NCBI GenBank assembly: GCA_958417695.1
Contig: CATZDQ010000071.1
Location: 1 to 8,184, forward strand
DNA length: 8,184 nucleotides
DNA from: an uncultured Clostridiaceae bacterium
Lineage (GTDB): Bacteria; Bacillota; Clostridia; TANB77; CAG-508
Reading direction: 5' to 3'
A program made the position numbers and the translations under genes. The notes under the pieces are model-generated. The model was not told where the DNA came from, did no database searches, and worked only from the letters and a program-made list of their open reading frames with translations. Shown here in pieces: positions 1 through 5,492 of this stretch (position 1 is its first letter; every line of letters begins with the position of its first letter).

Positions 1-361
1 AAGCAAAGATACAGGATTTACAAAATCAATTAAATAACTTAAATTCTTTATTAGCTCAAACCAATGCGACAGCAGATAAAATCTTAGCAGGTTATAAAGC
101 TTATAGCGGGGGAAAATTATTAACCGGTACAATGGCCAATCGAGGAGCCATTAGTAGTAGTCTAAATTGTGGACAAACTTATACAATACCAGCAGGGTAT
201 CATAATGGTTCTGGAAAAGTAACCGCCAATAGTTTAGCAAGCCAGACTTCTGCAACTGCCAATGCTAATAATCTAAGTAGTGGTGTAACCGCTTGGGTAA
301 ATGGGCAGAAAATAACAGGAAATGGAGCAGATGTAAATAATAGCTATAATAATGGATATAA
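1..361 (+). repeat. Direct repeat copy 1: shared stalk module of tandem paralogues
   Basis: Aligns without gaps to 1313-1673 (offset 1312). By hand alignment about 26 of 360 bases differ, roughly 93% identity. Only one difference changes the protein (Ser to Thr at the residue before LNCGQTY). Similarity stops abruptly after the codons for SYNNGYN. The true left end of the repeat lies outside the window. Confidence 0.92.
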
Positions 362-710
362 TGCTGGAAAGGCAAAAGGCACATCCATTTTATCTCAGTA
401 TTGTTATGGGGCAGATGATTGGAGTATTAGTGATGTGACTTATGATATAAAAAATATAAGTAAAGTTATTTTAGGAGGATTGGATACTTCTTATAGTATA
501 AATTGGGCGTATACAATGGTGATTATATATAAAGATTCTACTTGTGTATTTGAAGGAAGAGGAAGTCCTTATGATAATGGCGTTTCTAATGATAAAATAG
601 TAAAGGCAACAAGTGATACTTATGATGTTAGTCAAAGTAGTACTTTTCGTATAGTAGTAAAAGGATTATGGGGACAAAAAGTAGGTATCAAAAGTATTAC
701 TTTTCAATAA
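1..710 (+). CDS. Prepilin-like coiled-coil / tail-fibre-module surface protein, C-terminal part (5' end outside window)
   Basis: Open reading frame already running at the left edge (first full codon at position 3), about 235 visible residues, stop at 708-710. It begins in the end of a coiled coil (IQDLQNQLNNL). A module follows that is nearly identical to residues 152-270 of the downstream gene at 865: LAGYKAYSGGKLLTGTM, then YTIPAGYHNGSGKVT, then VTAWVNGQKITG. The IPAGYHNGSGKVT style is one I associate with phage tail-fibre proteins and related bacterial surface proteins. From residue ~121 the chain is unique, rich in Ser, Thr, Tyr and beta-prone residues, ending GIKSITFQ. It is probably a ligand-binding or adhesive head, but I recognise no family for it. 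By homology to the downstream gene, the missing N-terminus should hold a prepilin signal and TM helix. The ATG at 132 lies inside the module and is not the start. Confidence 0.8.
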   Translation, partial: AKIQDLQNQLNNLNSLLAQTNATADKILAGYKAYSGGKLLTGTMANRGAISSSLNCGQTYTIPAGYHNGSGKVTANSLASQTSATANANNLSSGVTAWVNGQKITGNGADVNNSYNNGYNAGKAKGTSILSQYCYGADDWSISDVTYDIKNISKVILGGLDTSYSINWAYTMVIIYKDSTCVFEGRGSPYDNGVSNDKIVKATSDTYDVSQSSTFRIVVKGLWGQKVGIKSITFQ

Positions 711-712
711 AA

Positions 713-736
713 AAATAAGTAAATAAGTAAATAAGA
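713..736 (+). repeat. Three-unit 8-bp tandem repeat (aaataagt)
   Basis: Units at 713-720 and 721-728 are exactly aaataagt, and the third (729-736) is aaataaga. It begins two bases after the stop codon of the first gene, and the third unit forms the base of the hairpin at 729-777. It could be slippage-generated. No function can be read from it. Confidence 0.75.
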
Positions 737-777
737 TAAAGAACTAGTTGAATAGAAACTAGTTCTTTATCTTATTT
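729..777 (+). terminator. Perfect 21-bp hairpin terminator after the first surface-protein gene
   Basis: Left arm 729-749 and right arm 757-777 are exact reverse complements around a 7-base loop (gaataga). The right arm is itself U-rich, but no separate U-tract follows. It lies 18 bases after the stop and 87 bases before the next ATG. A transcription terminator or a 3'-end stabilising stem is most likely. It separates the two paralogues into different transcription units or damps read-through. Confidence 0.75.
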
Positions 778-864
778 AAGAGCTACATAAAATATGTTGA
801 AAAAGAGAAAGAAAAACAAGAAAATAAAATTATAAATAGTAAAAATAGATAGGAAGAGGGATAT

Positions 865-2007
865 ATGAGAGAAAAAGGAATTACTTTAGTAGCATTAGTC
901 GTAACTATTATTATATTAATTATTTTAGCAGGCATTAGTATCCATGTAACCATAGGAGAAGATGGTATAATTACTAAAGCAAAACAGGCTAAACAAAATA
1001 TTGTTTTGGCAGGAGAAGCAGAGGCTATGCAATTAAACCTACTATATTATGAACTAGAAACTGGAGAAGAAATGACAGAAGATGAAGAATCCACTAAAAA
1101 AGATGAAATCATAGCCTTATTACAAAAGCAAGTAGAAGAACTACAAAAACAGGTAGCTAGTTTGCAAACAGAAAATACAGAGTTAAAGAAACAAATAGAA
1201 GATTTAAATGCACAAATTGCAGAATTACAAAAAGAAATAGCTGATTTAAAGGCACAAATAGCTAGTAAAGATATAGAAATAGCAGATTTGAAAAAGCAGG
1301 TAGGTGAAAAAGAAGCAAAGATACAGGATTTACAAAATCAATTAAATAACTTAAATTCTTTATTAGCCCAGACCAATGCGACAGCAGATAAAATCTTGGC
1401 AGGTTATAAAGCGTATAGTGGAGGAAAACTATTAACCGGCACAATGGCCAATCGAGGAGCCATAAGTAGCACTTTAAATTGTGGACAAACTTATACCATA
1501 CCAGCGGGATATCATAATGGTTCTGGAAAAGTAACCGCCAATAGTTTAGCAAGTCAAACATCTGCAACTGCCAATGCTAATAATCTAAGTAGTGGTGTAA
1601 CCGCCTGGGTAAATGGACAAAAAATAACAGGAAATGGTGCAGATGTGAACAATAGTTATAACAATGGATATAACCAAGGGGCTTTGACAAAGCAAGTGTA
1701 TATGAATTATTCCACCACAAATGGAAATATTACATTTCAGATTCCAGCTAATTGTCAGAGAGCTTATGTAACAGCCATGTATCGTGGTGGTGGTGGAGAC
1801 CCTGCGTTTTCTCGTAATATCGACTTATCAGGAACAGCAGTTAAAACGTATACAACGCAAACGACAACGATTGGTCCGTGGAGTCAAACTTGTGATGCCA
1901 CTTTTACAGTAGAATTAAATAGTCAAGGGGGAACACTTATTATTTTACCCTATTTAGTTAGTGGAAACTCTATTTTCGATGGACATGCTATGGTGGTATA
2001 TTATTAA
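865..2007 (+). CDS. Prepilin-like coiled-coil / tail-fibre-module surface protein, 380 aa
   Basis: The start is fixed by AGGAAGAGG at 851-859. In order: residues 1-5 MREKG, a short basic leader ending in the Gly of a prepilin-peptidase (type III) signal; 6-28 ITLVALVVTIIILIILAG..., a hydrophobic pilin-type helix; 31-44 GEDGIITKAKQAK, a post-helix signature also seen in the gene at 5493; 70-80 acidic linker; 81-168 long heptad coiled coil (repeated LKKQI/LQKEI units); 177-258 tail-fibre-like module with two copies of a G-x2-A-x3-G-x2-[LI]-T-G motif around YTIPAGYHNGSGKVT; 271-380 beta-rich C-terminal head with a GGGG loop at 308-311. Glu at mature position +5, usual in type IV pilins, is Ala here. 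The likely role is a membrane-anchored or pilus-incorporated stalk displaying a binding head; this is inferred from architecture. Codons in the head (several ACG, CGT, CCG) differ from those of the stalk. Confidence 0.85.
   Translation: MREKGITLVALVVTIIILIILAGISIHVTIGEDGIITKAKQAKQNIVLAGEAEAMQLNLLYYELETGEEMTEDEESTKKDEIIALLQKQVEELQKQVASLQTENTELKKQIEDLNAQIAELQKEIADLKAQIASKDIEIADLKKQVGEKEAKIQDLQNQLNNLNSLLAQTNATADKILAGYKAYSGGKLLTGTMANRGAISSTLNCGQTYTIPAGYHNGSGKVTANSLASQTSATANANNLSSGVTAWVNGQKITGNGADVNNSYNNGYNQGALTKQVYMNYSTTNGNITFQIPANCQRAYVTAMYRGGGGDPAFSRNIDLSGTAVKTYTTQTTTIGPWSQTCDATFTVELNSQGGTLIILPYLVSGNSIFDGHAMVVYY
1313..1673 (+). repeat. Direct repeat copy 2: shared stalk module of tandem paralogues
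   Basis: Second copy of the block at 1-361, lying inside the gene at 865-2007 and covering the end of its coiled coil plus the tail-fibre-like module. Same orientation and same reading frame as copy 1, so recombination between the copies would give an in-frame chimera carrying the second gene's head. Confidence 0.92.
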
Positions 2008-2122
2008 TGAAAATAGGAAAAATGGAAAATATTTTTAATGGAGTAATAAAATCTTCTATAGTAAGAAAAAATATGCAAGAAAGTATGGGAGATAGTACCA
2101 TACAAAAATACTCAAAAAATGA

Positions 2123-2151
2123 TTGAAAAACAACTTCCTTTATGGTATAAC
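2123..2151 (+). promoter_or_regulatory. Sigma-A-type promoter for the small membrane protein and cdaA
   Basis: TTGAAA at 2123-2128, a 17-base spacer, then TATAAC at 2146-2151, with a TGn extended -10 at 2143-2145. The expected transcript start near 2158 leaves a leader of about 25 bases before the ATG at 2184. Spacing and both boxes fit the housekeeping consensus well. Confidence 0.72.
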
Positions 2152-2183
2152 TATGAATAGTAAATGCTAAAGGAGGTTTTTTT

Positions 2184-2303
2184 ATGGCAAAGAGAAAAAT
2201 GGAACCAGGAAAAATAGTTACAAAAGTAGTTGCTTTATTACTTGCATTATTAATGATAGTTGGAATGGGAGGAACATTACTTTATTATCTAATTGCTCTA
2301 TAG
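2184..2303 (+). CDS. Small single-pass membrane protein, 39 aa, upstream of cdaA
   Basis: ATG preceded by a near-perfect Shine-Dalgarno AAAGGAGG (2169-2176) at 7-base spacing, and by the strong promoter at 2123-2151. The product starts MAKRKMEPGKIVTKVV, a basic cytoplasmic N-terminus. One hydrophobic helix follows (about residues 15-38, with LLLALLMIVGMGG) and the protein ends YYLIAL. The layout resembles the very small DUF4044-type membrane proteins of Firmicutes, but I cannot confirm the family. It ends 35 bases before cdaA with no terminator between, so the two are probably co-transcribed. A partner or regulator of the membrane cyclase is conceivable, but only position supports it. The promoter, strong ribosome site and coherent helix make it a real gene in my view. 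Confidence 0.75.
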   Translation: MAKRKMEPGKIVTKVVALLLALLMIVGMGGTLLYYLIAL

Positions 2304-2338
2304 GAAAATAGAAAATACAAGAAGGGAAATAAAAAGGT

Positions 2339-3295
2339 ATGAAAGAAGATTTTATGACTGCATTTAATAACTTTTGGAACTTTAATGTAGTAAATTATAT
2401 GAACCAATTACAAGAACACCCATTTAGACTCATTTCGCTAGCTTTAGATATTACAATTGTTATTTTCTTAGCATATAAGTTTATTAAGGTAACCAAAAAT
2501 TCTAGAGTATGGCAACTGATAAAAGGAATTGCATTACTCATTGTTATGACAGCCATCAGTGGTTGGTTACATTTAGATATATTAAATTATATATTGACAT
2601 CGGTTATGACCTATGGTGTTATTGCGATGATAGTTATCTTCCAACCAGAACTTAGAAGAGCATTAGAACAATTAGGAACTAATAAGTTTACTAAATTTTT
2701 TGGAATAGATAAAGATATTATTACCAAAACAAAAGAAGATATCTATAAAGTAGTGATTGCAGCACAGGAATTAGCTAAGACAAAAACGGGTGGCTTAATT
2801 GTTATTGAAAGAGATATCAAAATAAGGGATATCGCAGAAACGGGAGTACAAATCCATGCAGAAGTGTCACCACAATTGCTAGTAAATCTATTTGTGCCAA
2901 ATACACCATTACATGACGGAGCAGTAGTGATTAGTAATAATAAGATAGAAGCCGCAGCATGTATCTTACCATTGGCAGACGATAAAGAAATTGCAAGAGA
3001 ACTAGGAACTAGACATAGAGCAGCTATTGGTATATCCAAAGAGACAGATGCTATAGCGGTAGTTATTTCAGAAGAAACTGGAAAGATTTCGATTGCTAAA
3101 GAAGGTACGTTAATTGCTGATTTAAAAGAAGATGCTTTAAAGAAAATTTTAATAAAGAATATTGTTACCAACCGACTAGGAGAAGGAAAAGGAATTAAAG
3201 CAGAACGTATTAAAAAGATGAAATCTAAATTTCAGAAAAAAGTAAAAGAAGTAGAAAAATTAGAAGTAGAAGAAGAAAAAAAAGAAACTAAATAA
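2339..3295 (+). CDS. cdaA: CdaA-type membrane diadenylate cyclase (c-di-AMP synthase)
   Basis: Makes cyclic di-AMP from two ATP at the cytoplasmic membrane; the messenger controls potassium and osmolyte balance and cell-wall homeostasis in Firmicutes. Three TM helices occupy about residues 30-50, 60-77 and 81-100, followed by the FQPELRRALEQLG linker (101-113) and the DAC domain. Both catalytic signatures are intact: DGA at 193-195 (in LHDGAVV) and RHR at 225-227 (in GTRHRAA). At 318 aa it is longer than typical CdaA (about 270-285), because residues ~285-318 form a Lys/Glu-rich tail. The ribosome site for the ATG at 2339 is weak (GAAGGG 2321-2326). The ATG at 2354 (Met6), preceded by AAAGAAG, is an alternative start. 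It is probably co-transcribed with the 39-aa gene and ends at a terminator. The usual downstream partners cdaR (ybbR) and glmM are absent here. Confidence 0.95.
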   Translation: MKEDFMTAFNNFWNFNVVNYMNQLQEHPFRLISLALDITIVIFLAYKFIKVTKNSRVWQLIKGIALLIVMTAISGWLHLDILNYILTSVMTYGVIAMIVIFQPELRRALEQLGTNKFTKFFGIDKDIITKTKEDIYKVVIAAQELAKTKTGGLIVIERDIKIRDIAETGVQIHAEVSPQLLVNLFVPNTPLHDGAVVISNNKIEAAACILPLADDKEIARELGTRHRAAIGISKETDAIAVVISEETGKISIAKEGTLIADLKEDALKKILIKNIVTNRLGEGKGIKAERIKKMKSKFQKKVKEVEKLEVEEEKKETK

Positions 3296-3301
3296 AAAGA
3301 T

Positions 3302-3345
3302 ACGCATTAAACTAATGCTAAGAAAATTAGTTTAGTGCGTTTTTC
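3302..3345 (+). terminator. Rho-independent terminator after cdaA
   Basis: A 15-bp stem, 3302-3316 with 3326-3340, contains one G-U pair and a 9-base loop, and is followed by a run of T at 3340-3344. It starts 7 bases after the cdaA stop codon and closes the small-protein/cdaA unit. Confidence 0.85.
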
Positions 3346-3371
3346 TATAAAGTAGAAAATAGGAGCTATAT

Positions 3372-4109
3372 ATGAGAAATATTAAATTAACAATCGAATA
3401 TGATGGAAAAGACTTTAATGGTTGGCAAAAACAACCAGATAGATTAAACATACAAGGAGAAATAGAAAGAGCCATAGAAGCTATTACAGGAGAAAAGGTA
3501 GAACTAATTGGCTCCGGAAGAACCGATGCAGGTGTACATGCCTTAGGACAAGTGGCTAATTTTAAAACACAAAGCCAAATACCAATTGAAAAAATGGCTA
3601 TTGCCATTAATTCGAAGCTAAAAAAAACAATTCGTATTCAAAAAGCAGAAGAAGTAGACTTACGTTTTCATGCTAGATATAATTGTAAAGAGAAAACCTA
3701 TTGCTATATCTTACATCCGGCAGAACAAGCATCTGCTATTTTTAGAAATTTAGAATATGAAATTCCTATGTCATTAAATGTAGAAAATATGAGAAAAGCG
3801 GTAAAGTATTTTGAAGGAGAACATGACTTTAAGGGATTTAAAGCTCGTGGCACCAGTAGCAAAAGTAGCATTAGAACCATTTACCATGCACAAATTGAAG
3901 AAAAAGAAGGTAGAATTGTTATACAATTGACAGGAAATGGCTTTTTATATAATATGGTCAGAATTATTGCTGGAACCCTAGTAGAGGTGGGATGTGGAAA
4001 AATTAGACCAGAAGAAATACCAGAAATTATCCAATCTGGTGATAGAACCAGAGCTGGTAAAACTTTGCCACCATACGCCTTATATTTAGTAAAAGTAGAA
4101 TATGCCTAA
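3372..4109 (+). CDS. truA: tRNA pseudouridine(38-40) synthase TruA
   Basis: Isomerises uridines 38-40 of the tRNA anticodon arm to pseudouridine in the cytoplasm. At 245 aa it matches the usual TruA length. N-terminal KLTIEYDGKDFNGWQKQP is the family start. The catalytic motif GSGRTDAGVHALGQ contains Asp52, the expected nucleophile. RFHARYNCKEKTYCYIL (~98-114), the GEHDFKGF stretch (~149-156), and GNGFLYNMVRIIAGTL (~193-208) are the conserved core and C-terminal motifs. AGGAG at 3361-3365 sits 6 bases before the ATG, fixing the start. A terminator precedes it, so it should have its own promoter; only a TATAAA at 3346-3351 without a convincing -35 is visible. The gene downstream follows after 67 bases without a terminator. 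Confidence 0.97.
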   Translation: MRNIKLTIEYDGKDFNGWQKQPDRLNIQGEIERAIEAITGEKVELIGSGRTDAGVHALGQVANFKTQSQIPIEKMAIAINSKLKKTIRIQKAEEVDLRFHARYNCKEKTYCYILHPAEQASAIFRNLEYEIPMSLNVENMRKAVKYFEGEHDFKGFKARGTSSKSSIRTIYHAQIEEKEGRIVIQLTGNGFLYNMVRIIAGTLVEVGCGKIRPEEIPEIIQSGDRTRAGKTLPPYALYLVKVEYA

Positions 4110-4176
4110 AAAGGAACCAAAATATAAGAAAATGCATATCATATAGCAGAACATAAAAAAGCAAGGAGAGATCTAT

Positions 4177-4614
4177 ATGAATACATTATTAATATATTTT
4201 GCGTTACCTGTAGCAACGATTATTTTAGCTTTTGTACTAGAGAAAATTTTAAGATGTCCTTTTTTAACAGCAGCGACTTTTTTTGCCATATACTTAATTG
4301 TAGCTTTTGCAGTATTTGATGCTACTTTCTTAGTATGGGTAATTGTTTATACAATTTTAGCCTTTATTGCAGCAGCATTAGCAGAAATATTCTATAGAAA
4401 AGGGGGATGTGGCTGTCATAGAATGGAAAATCAAAATACAGATAGACCAAATCTAACAGCTAGAATTACAGGATTATCTAATATACCAGATAGAAATGAG
4501 TGTAATTGTAACTGCAATTGTAATAACAATACAGCGCAACCTAATGTAGCTAGCGTGAATGTCAGAAACAATACCAATGGTAATCAATCTTCCTGGTGTT
4601 GTTATAGGAAATAG
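4177..4614 (+). CDS. DUF2651-like small membrane protein with Cys-rich tail, 145 aa
   Basis: AAGGAG at 4163-4168 fixes the start. The first ~73 residues are almost wholly hydrophobic, with helices near 3-21, 30-48 and 50-71. VFDATFLVWVIVYTILAFI resembles the core of DUF2651 proteins such as Bacillus YbeC, whose function is unknown to me. The remainder is a hydrophilic tail of about 72 residues rich in Asn and Cys: GGCGCH at 76-81, CNCNCNC at 109-115 and WCC at 140-142, eight Cys in all. The tail begins after a basic FYRK stop-transfer, so it is probably cytoplasmic if the three-helix count is right. Alternating Cys-Asn suggests metal or thiol chemistry, or repeat expansion; neither can be decided here. 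It follows truA closely and is probably transcribed with it. Confidence 0.8.
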   Translation: MNTLLIYFALPVATIILAFVLEKILRCPFLTAATFFAIYLIVAFAVFDATFLVWVIVYTILAFIAAALAEIFYRKGGCGCHRMENQNTDRPNLTARITGLSNIPDRNECNCNCNCNNNTAQPNVASVNVRNNTNGNQSSWCCYRK

Positions 4615-4632
4615 AGAAAAAGAAAATTTAAT

Positions 4633-4688
4633 AAAATAAACTTCTAATAGGAATCGATATTTTTAGATGAATATTAGAGGTTTATTTT
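4633..4688 (+). terminator. Hairpin terminator after the Cys-tail membrane protein (alternative form 1)
   Basis: Arms 4633-4649 and 4672-4688 form a 17-bp stem with one G-U pair and a 22-base loop, 18 bases after the stop codon. The right arm is T-rich and continues into tgttttatag. Its right arm overlaps the left arm of the hairpin at 4677-4712, so the two cannot fold at the same time. Confidence 0.6.
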
Positions 4689-4712
4689 GTTTTATAGAAC
4701 AAAATAAACCTC
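4677..4712. terminator. Perfect 15-bp hairpin sharing an arm with the previous stem (alternative form 2)
   Basis: gaggtttattttgtt (4677-4691) pairs exactly with 4698-4712 around the 6-base loop ttatag. No U-tract follows on the + strand. It may terminate transcription from either side, or be the relic palindrome of an IS200/IS605-type element end, since the tnpB relic reads towards it. A partial further copy of aaataaacctct lies at 4841-4852. Confidence 0.55.
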
Positions 4713-4890
4713 ATTCACCTTAGCGTAGTTTCTTATTATACGTTTTTTATAAAAAGTGGTATTTAAGTCTTCAACTATTTCTTAGGCTACCCGTTTCTTT
4801 AATGGTCGTTGTTCTCCCATTGATTTCCAGTATTACTTTTAAATAAACCTCTATTTATTCTTCTTTCTCATAAATTATGTTCATATCCTA
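4713..4890 (-). other. Decayed sequence continuing from the tnpB relic, unassigned
   Basis: Read on the minus strand this continues the base composition of the tnpB relic (A-rich on that strand). Fragments look coding in changing frames, such as EIVEDLNTTFYKKRI, but stops occur in all three frames and I cannot match the fragments to TnpB or any other family. No intact gene, RNA gene or clear site is visible. It is probably the eroded or rearranged continuation of the same mobile element. Confidence 0.5.
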
Positions 4891-5260
4891 CTTTGTGAAA
4901 GTAATCTGTATATTATTCCTTCTTTGGTATCTTGGAAATCTTGGCTTTCCCTTGATTAGTTTATCTGCTCTTTCGTATTTCTCTGTTAGGGCTATGTATG
5001 ATTTATAATTTACTAGTACGTCTAATATGACTTCTTATAAAGCATGGACATGCAAATCAATTCTCTTCTCTATATCTTTTATAAATTCTACTACTTTCTA
5101 TATTTCTATTTTTCATTTTATAGATTTCTTCTTTTCTTTCTGGTAGCTCATAAATTAATGTGTTGTACACTTTCGCACTATGCCACAGAATATCTTCTAT
5201 TATCTCTTGATTCAACTTTTGAGGTTTTCATATATTCTTAAAATTTAAGCGTATCTTCAT
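4891..5260 (-). pseudogene. TnpB (IS200/IS605-family OrfB) N-terminal relic
   Basis: Translated on the minus strand from ATG 5260-5258: MKIRLNFKNI, a stop, then KPQKLNQEIIEDILWHSAKV and YNTLIYELPERKEEIYK. Later come NIESSRIYKRYREEN and, after a frame shift near 5055, LHVHAL, a stop, EVILDVLVNYKSYIAL, EKYERADKLIKGKPRFPRYQ and ITFTK. This is the N-terminal order I know from TnpB, the RNA-guided nuclease encoded by IS605/IS1341-type elements. GKPRF followed by a basic stretch and the hydrophobic LHSHxLQEVI-like region are the clearest marks. At least two in-frame stops and one frameshift, plus loss of the whole RuvC half, show it is dead. GGGAG lies 9-13 bases upstream of the old start. No tnpA is visible. 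The + strand ORF of 65 codons across this stretch is its shadow. Confidence 0.82.
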
Positions 5261-5317
5261 TATCTTTTCTCCCTATTTTATATCCTAGAACAAAGTACAA
5301 ATGCTCCAAGTAGTTTT

Positions 5318-5345
5318 TTGCATAAAAGTAGGAATTTCCTATAAT
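5318..5345 (+). promoter_or_regulatory. Candidate promoter for the His/Cys prepilin-like gene
   Basis: A consensus TATAAT at 5340-5345 preceded by TTGCAT at 5318-5323 (16-base spacer) or TTTGCA at 5317-5322 (17-base spacer). It would give a leader of about 140 bases. The rest of 5261-5462 is AT-rich with no other feature I can support. A short palindrome aggaa-t-ttcct (5330-5340) lies between the boxes and could be an operator. Confidence 0.5.
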
Positions 5346-5480
5346 ACAAAAAAGAGAGTATAAACAATATACATAAGATTACTGGATGAAATAAATTAAA
5401 AAGAGATATAAATAAGATAATATAAAGTATTAGCATAAAATTAATGTGTAAGTAAAAAGAGAATGAATAAAAATAGTAAC

Positions 5481-5487
5481 AAAGGAG
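5481..5487 (+). promoter_or_regulatory. Ribosome binding site deciding the start at 5493
   Basis: AAAGGAG five bases before ATG 5493. The in-frame ATG at 5463 has only a weak AAGAGA directly against it, so the later start is preferred. The shorter leader also suits a prepilin signal better. Confidence 0.75.
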
Positions 5488-5492
5488 AAAAG

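Noticed and set aside
1262..1567. 101-codon minus-strand ORF inside the coiled-coil gene
   Set aside because: Shadow of the heptad-repeat region; no ribosome site or family features.
1..1673. Phage or prophage tail locus
   Set aside because: The tail-fibre-like module sits behind a prepilin signal and coiled coil, and neighbouring genes are housekeeping and pilus-assembly genes; no other phage structural, lysis or integration genes are present.
2007..2126. 39-codon ORF whose ATG overlaps the stop of the second surface gene (TAATG)
   Set aside because: No Shine-Dalgarno of its own, no recognisable motif, low-complexity Lys/Asn/Ser composition, and its end overlaps the promoter of the next gene. 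Translational coupling is possible but unsupported.
2743..3171. 142-codon minus-strand ORF inside cdaA
   Set aside because: Shadow of the cdaA DAC domain, whose catalytic motifs are on the + strand.
3323..3351. Promoter for truA using TATAAA at 3346-3351
   Set aside because: No acceptable -35 element at 16-18 bases, and the site overlaps the cdaA terminator; too weak to annotate.
5044..5241. 65-codon + strand ORF, Phe/Tyr/Leu-rich
   Set aside because: It is the antisense of the tnpB relic; the hydrophobic composition comes from complementing an A-rich coding strand, and it has no ribosome site.
5281..5462. Riboswitch (for example c-di-AMP or c-di-GMP type) upstream of the prepilin-like gene
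   Set aside because: The leader is AT-rich with no conserved riboswitch core or strong stems visible; nothing beyond a promoter candidate can be supported.
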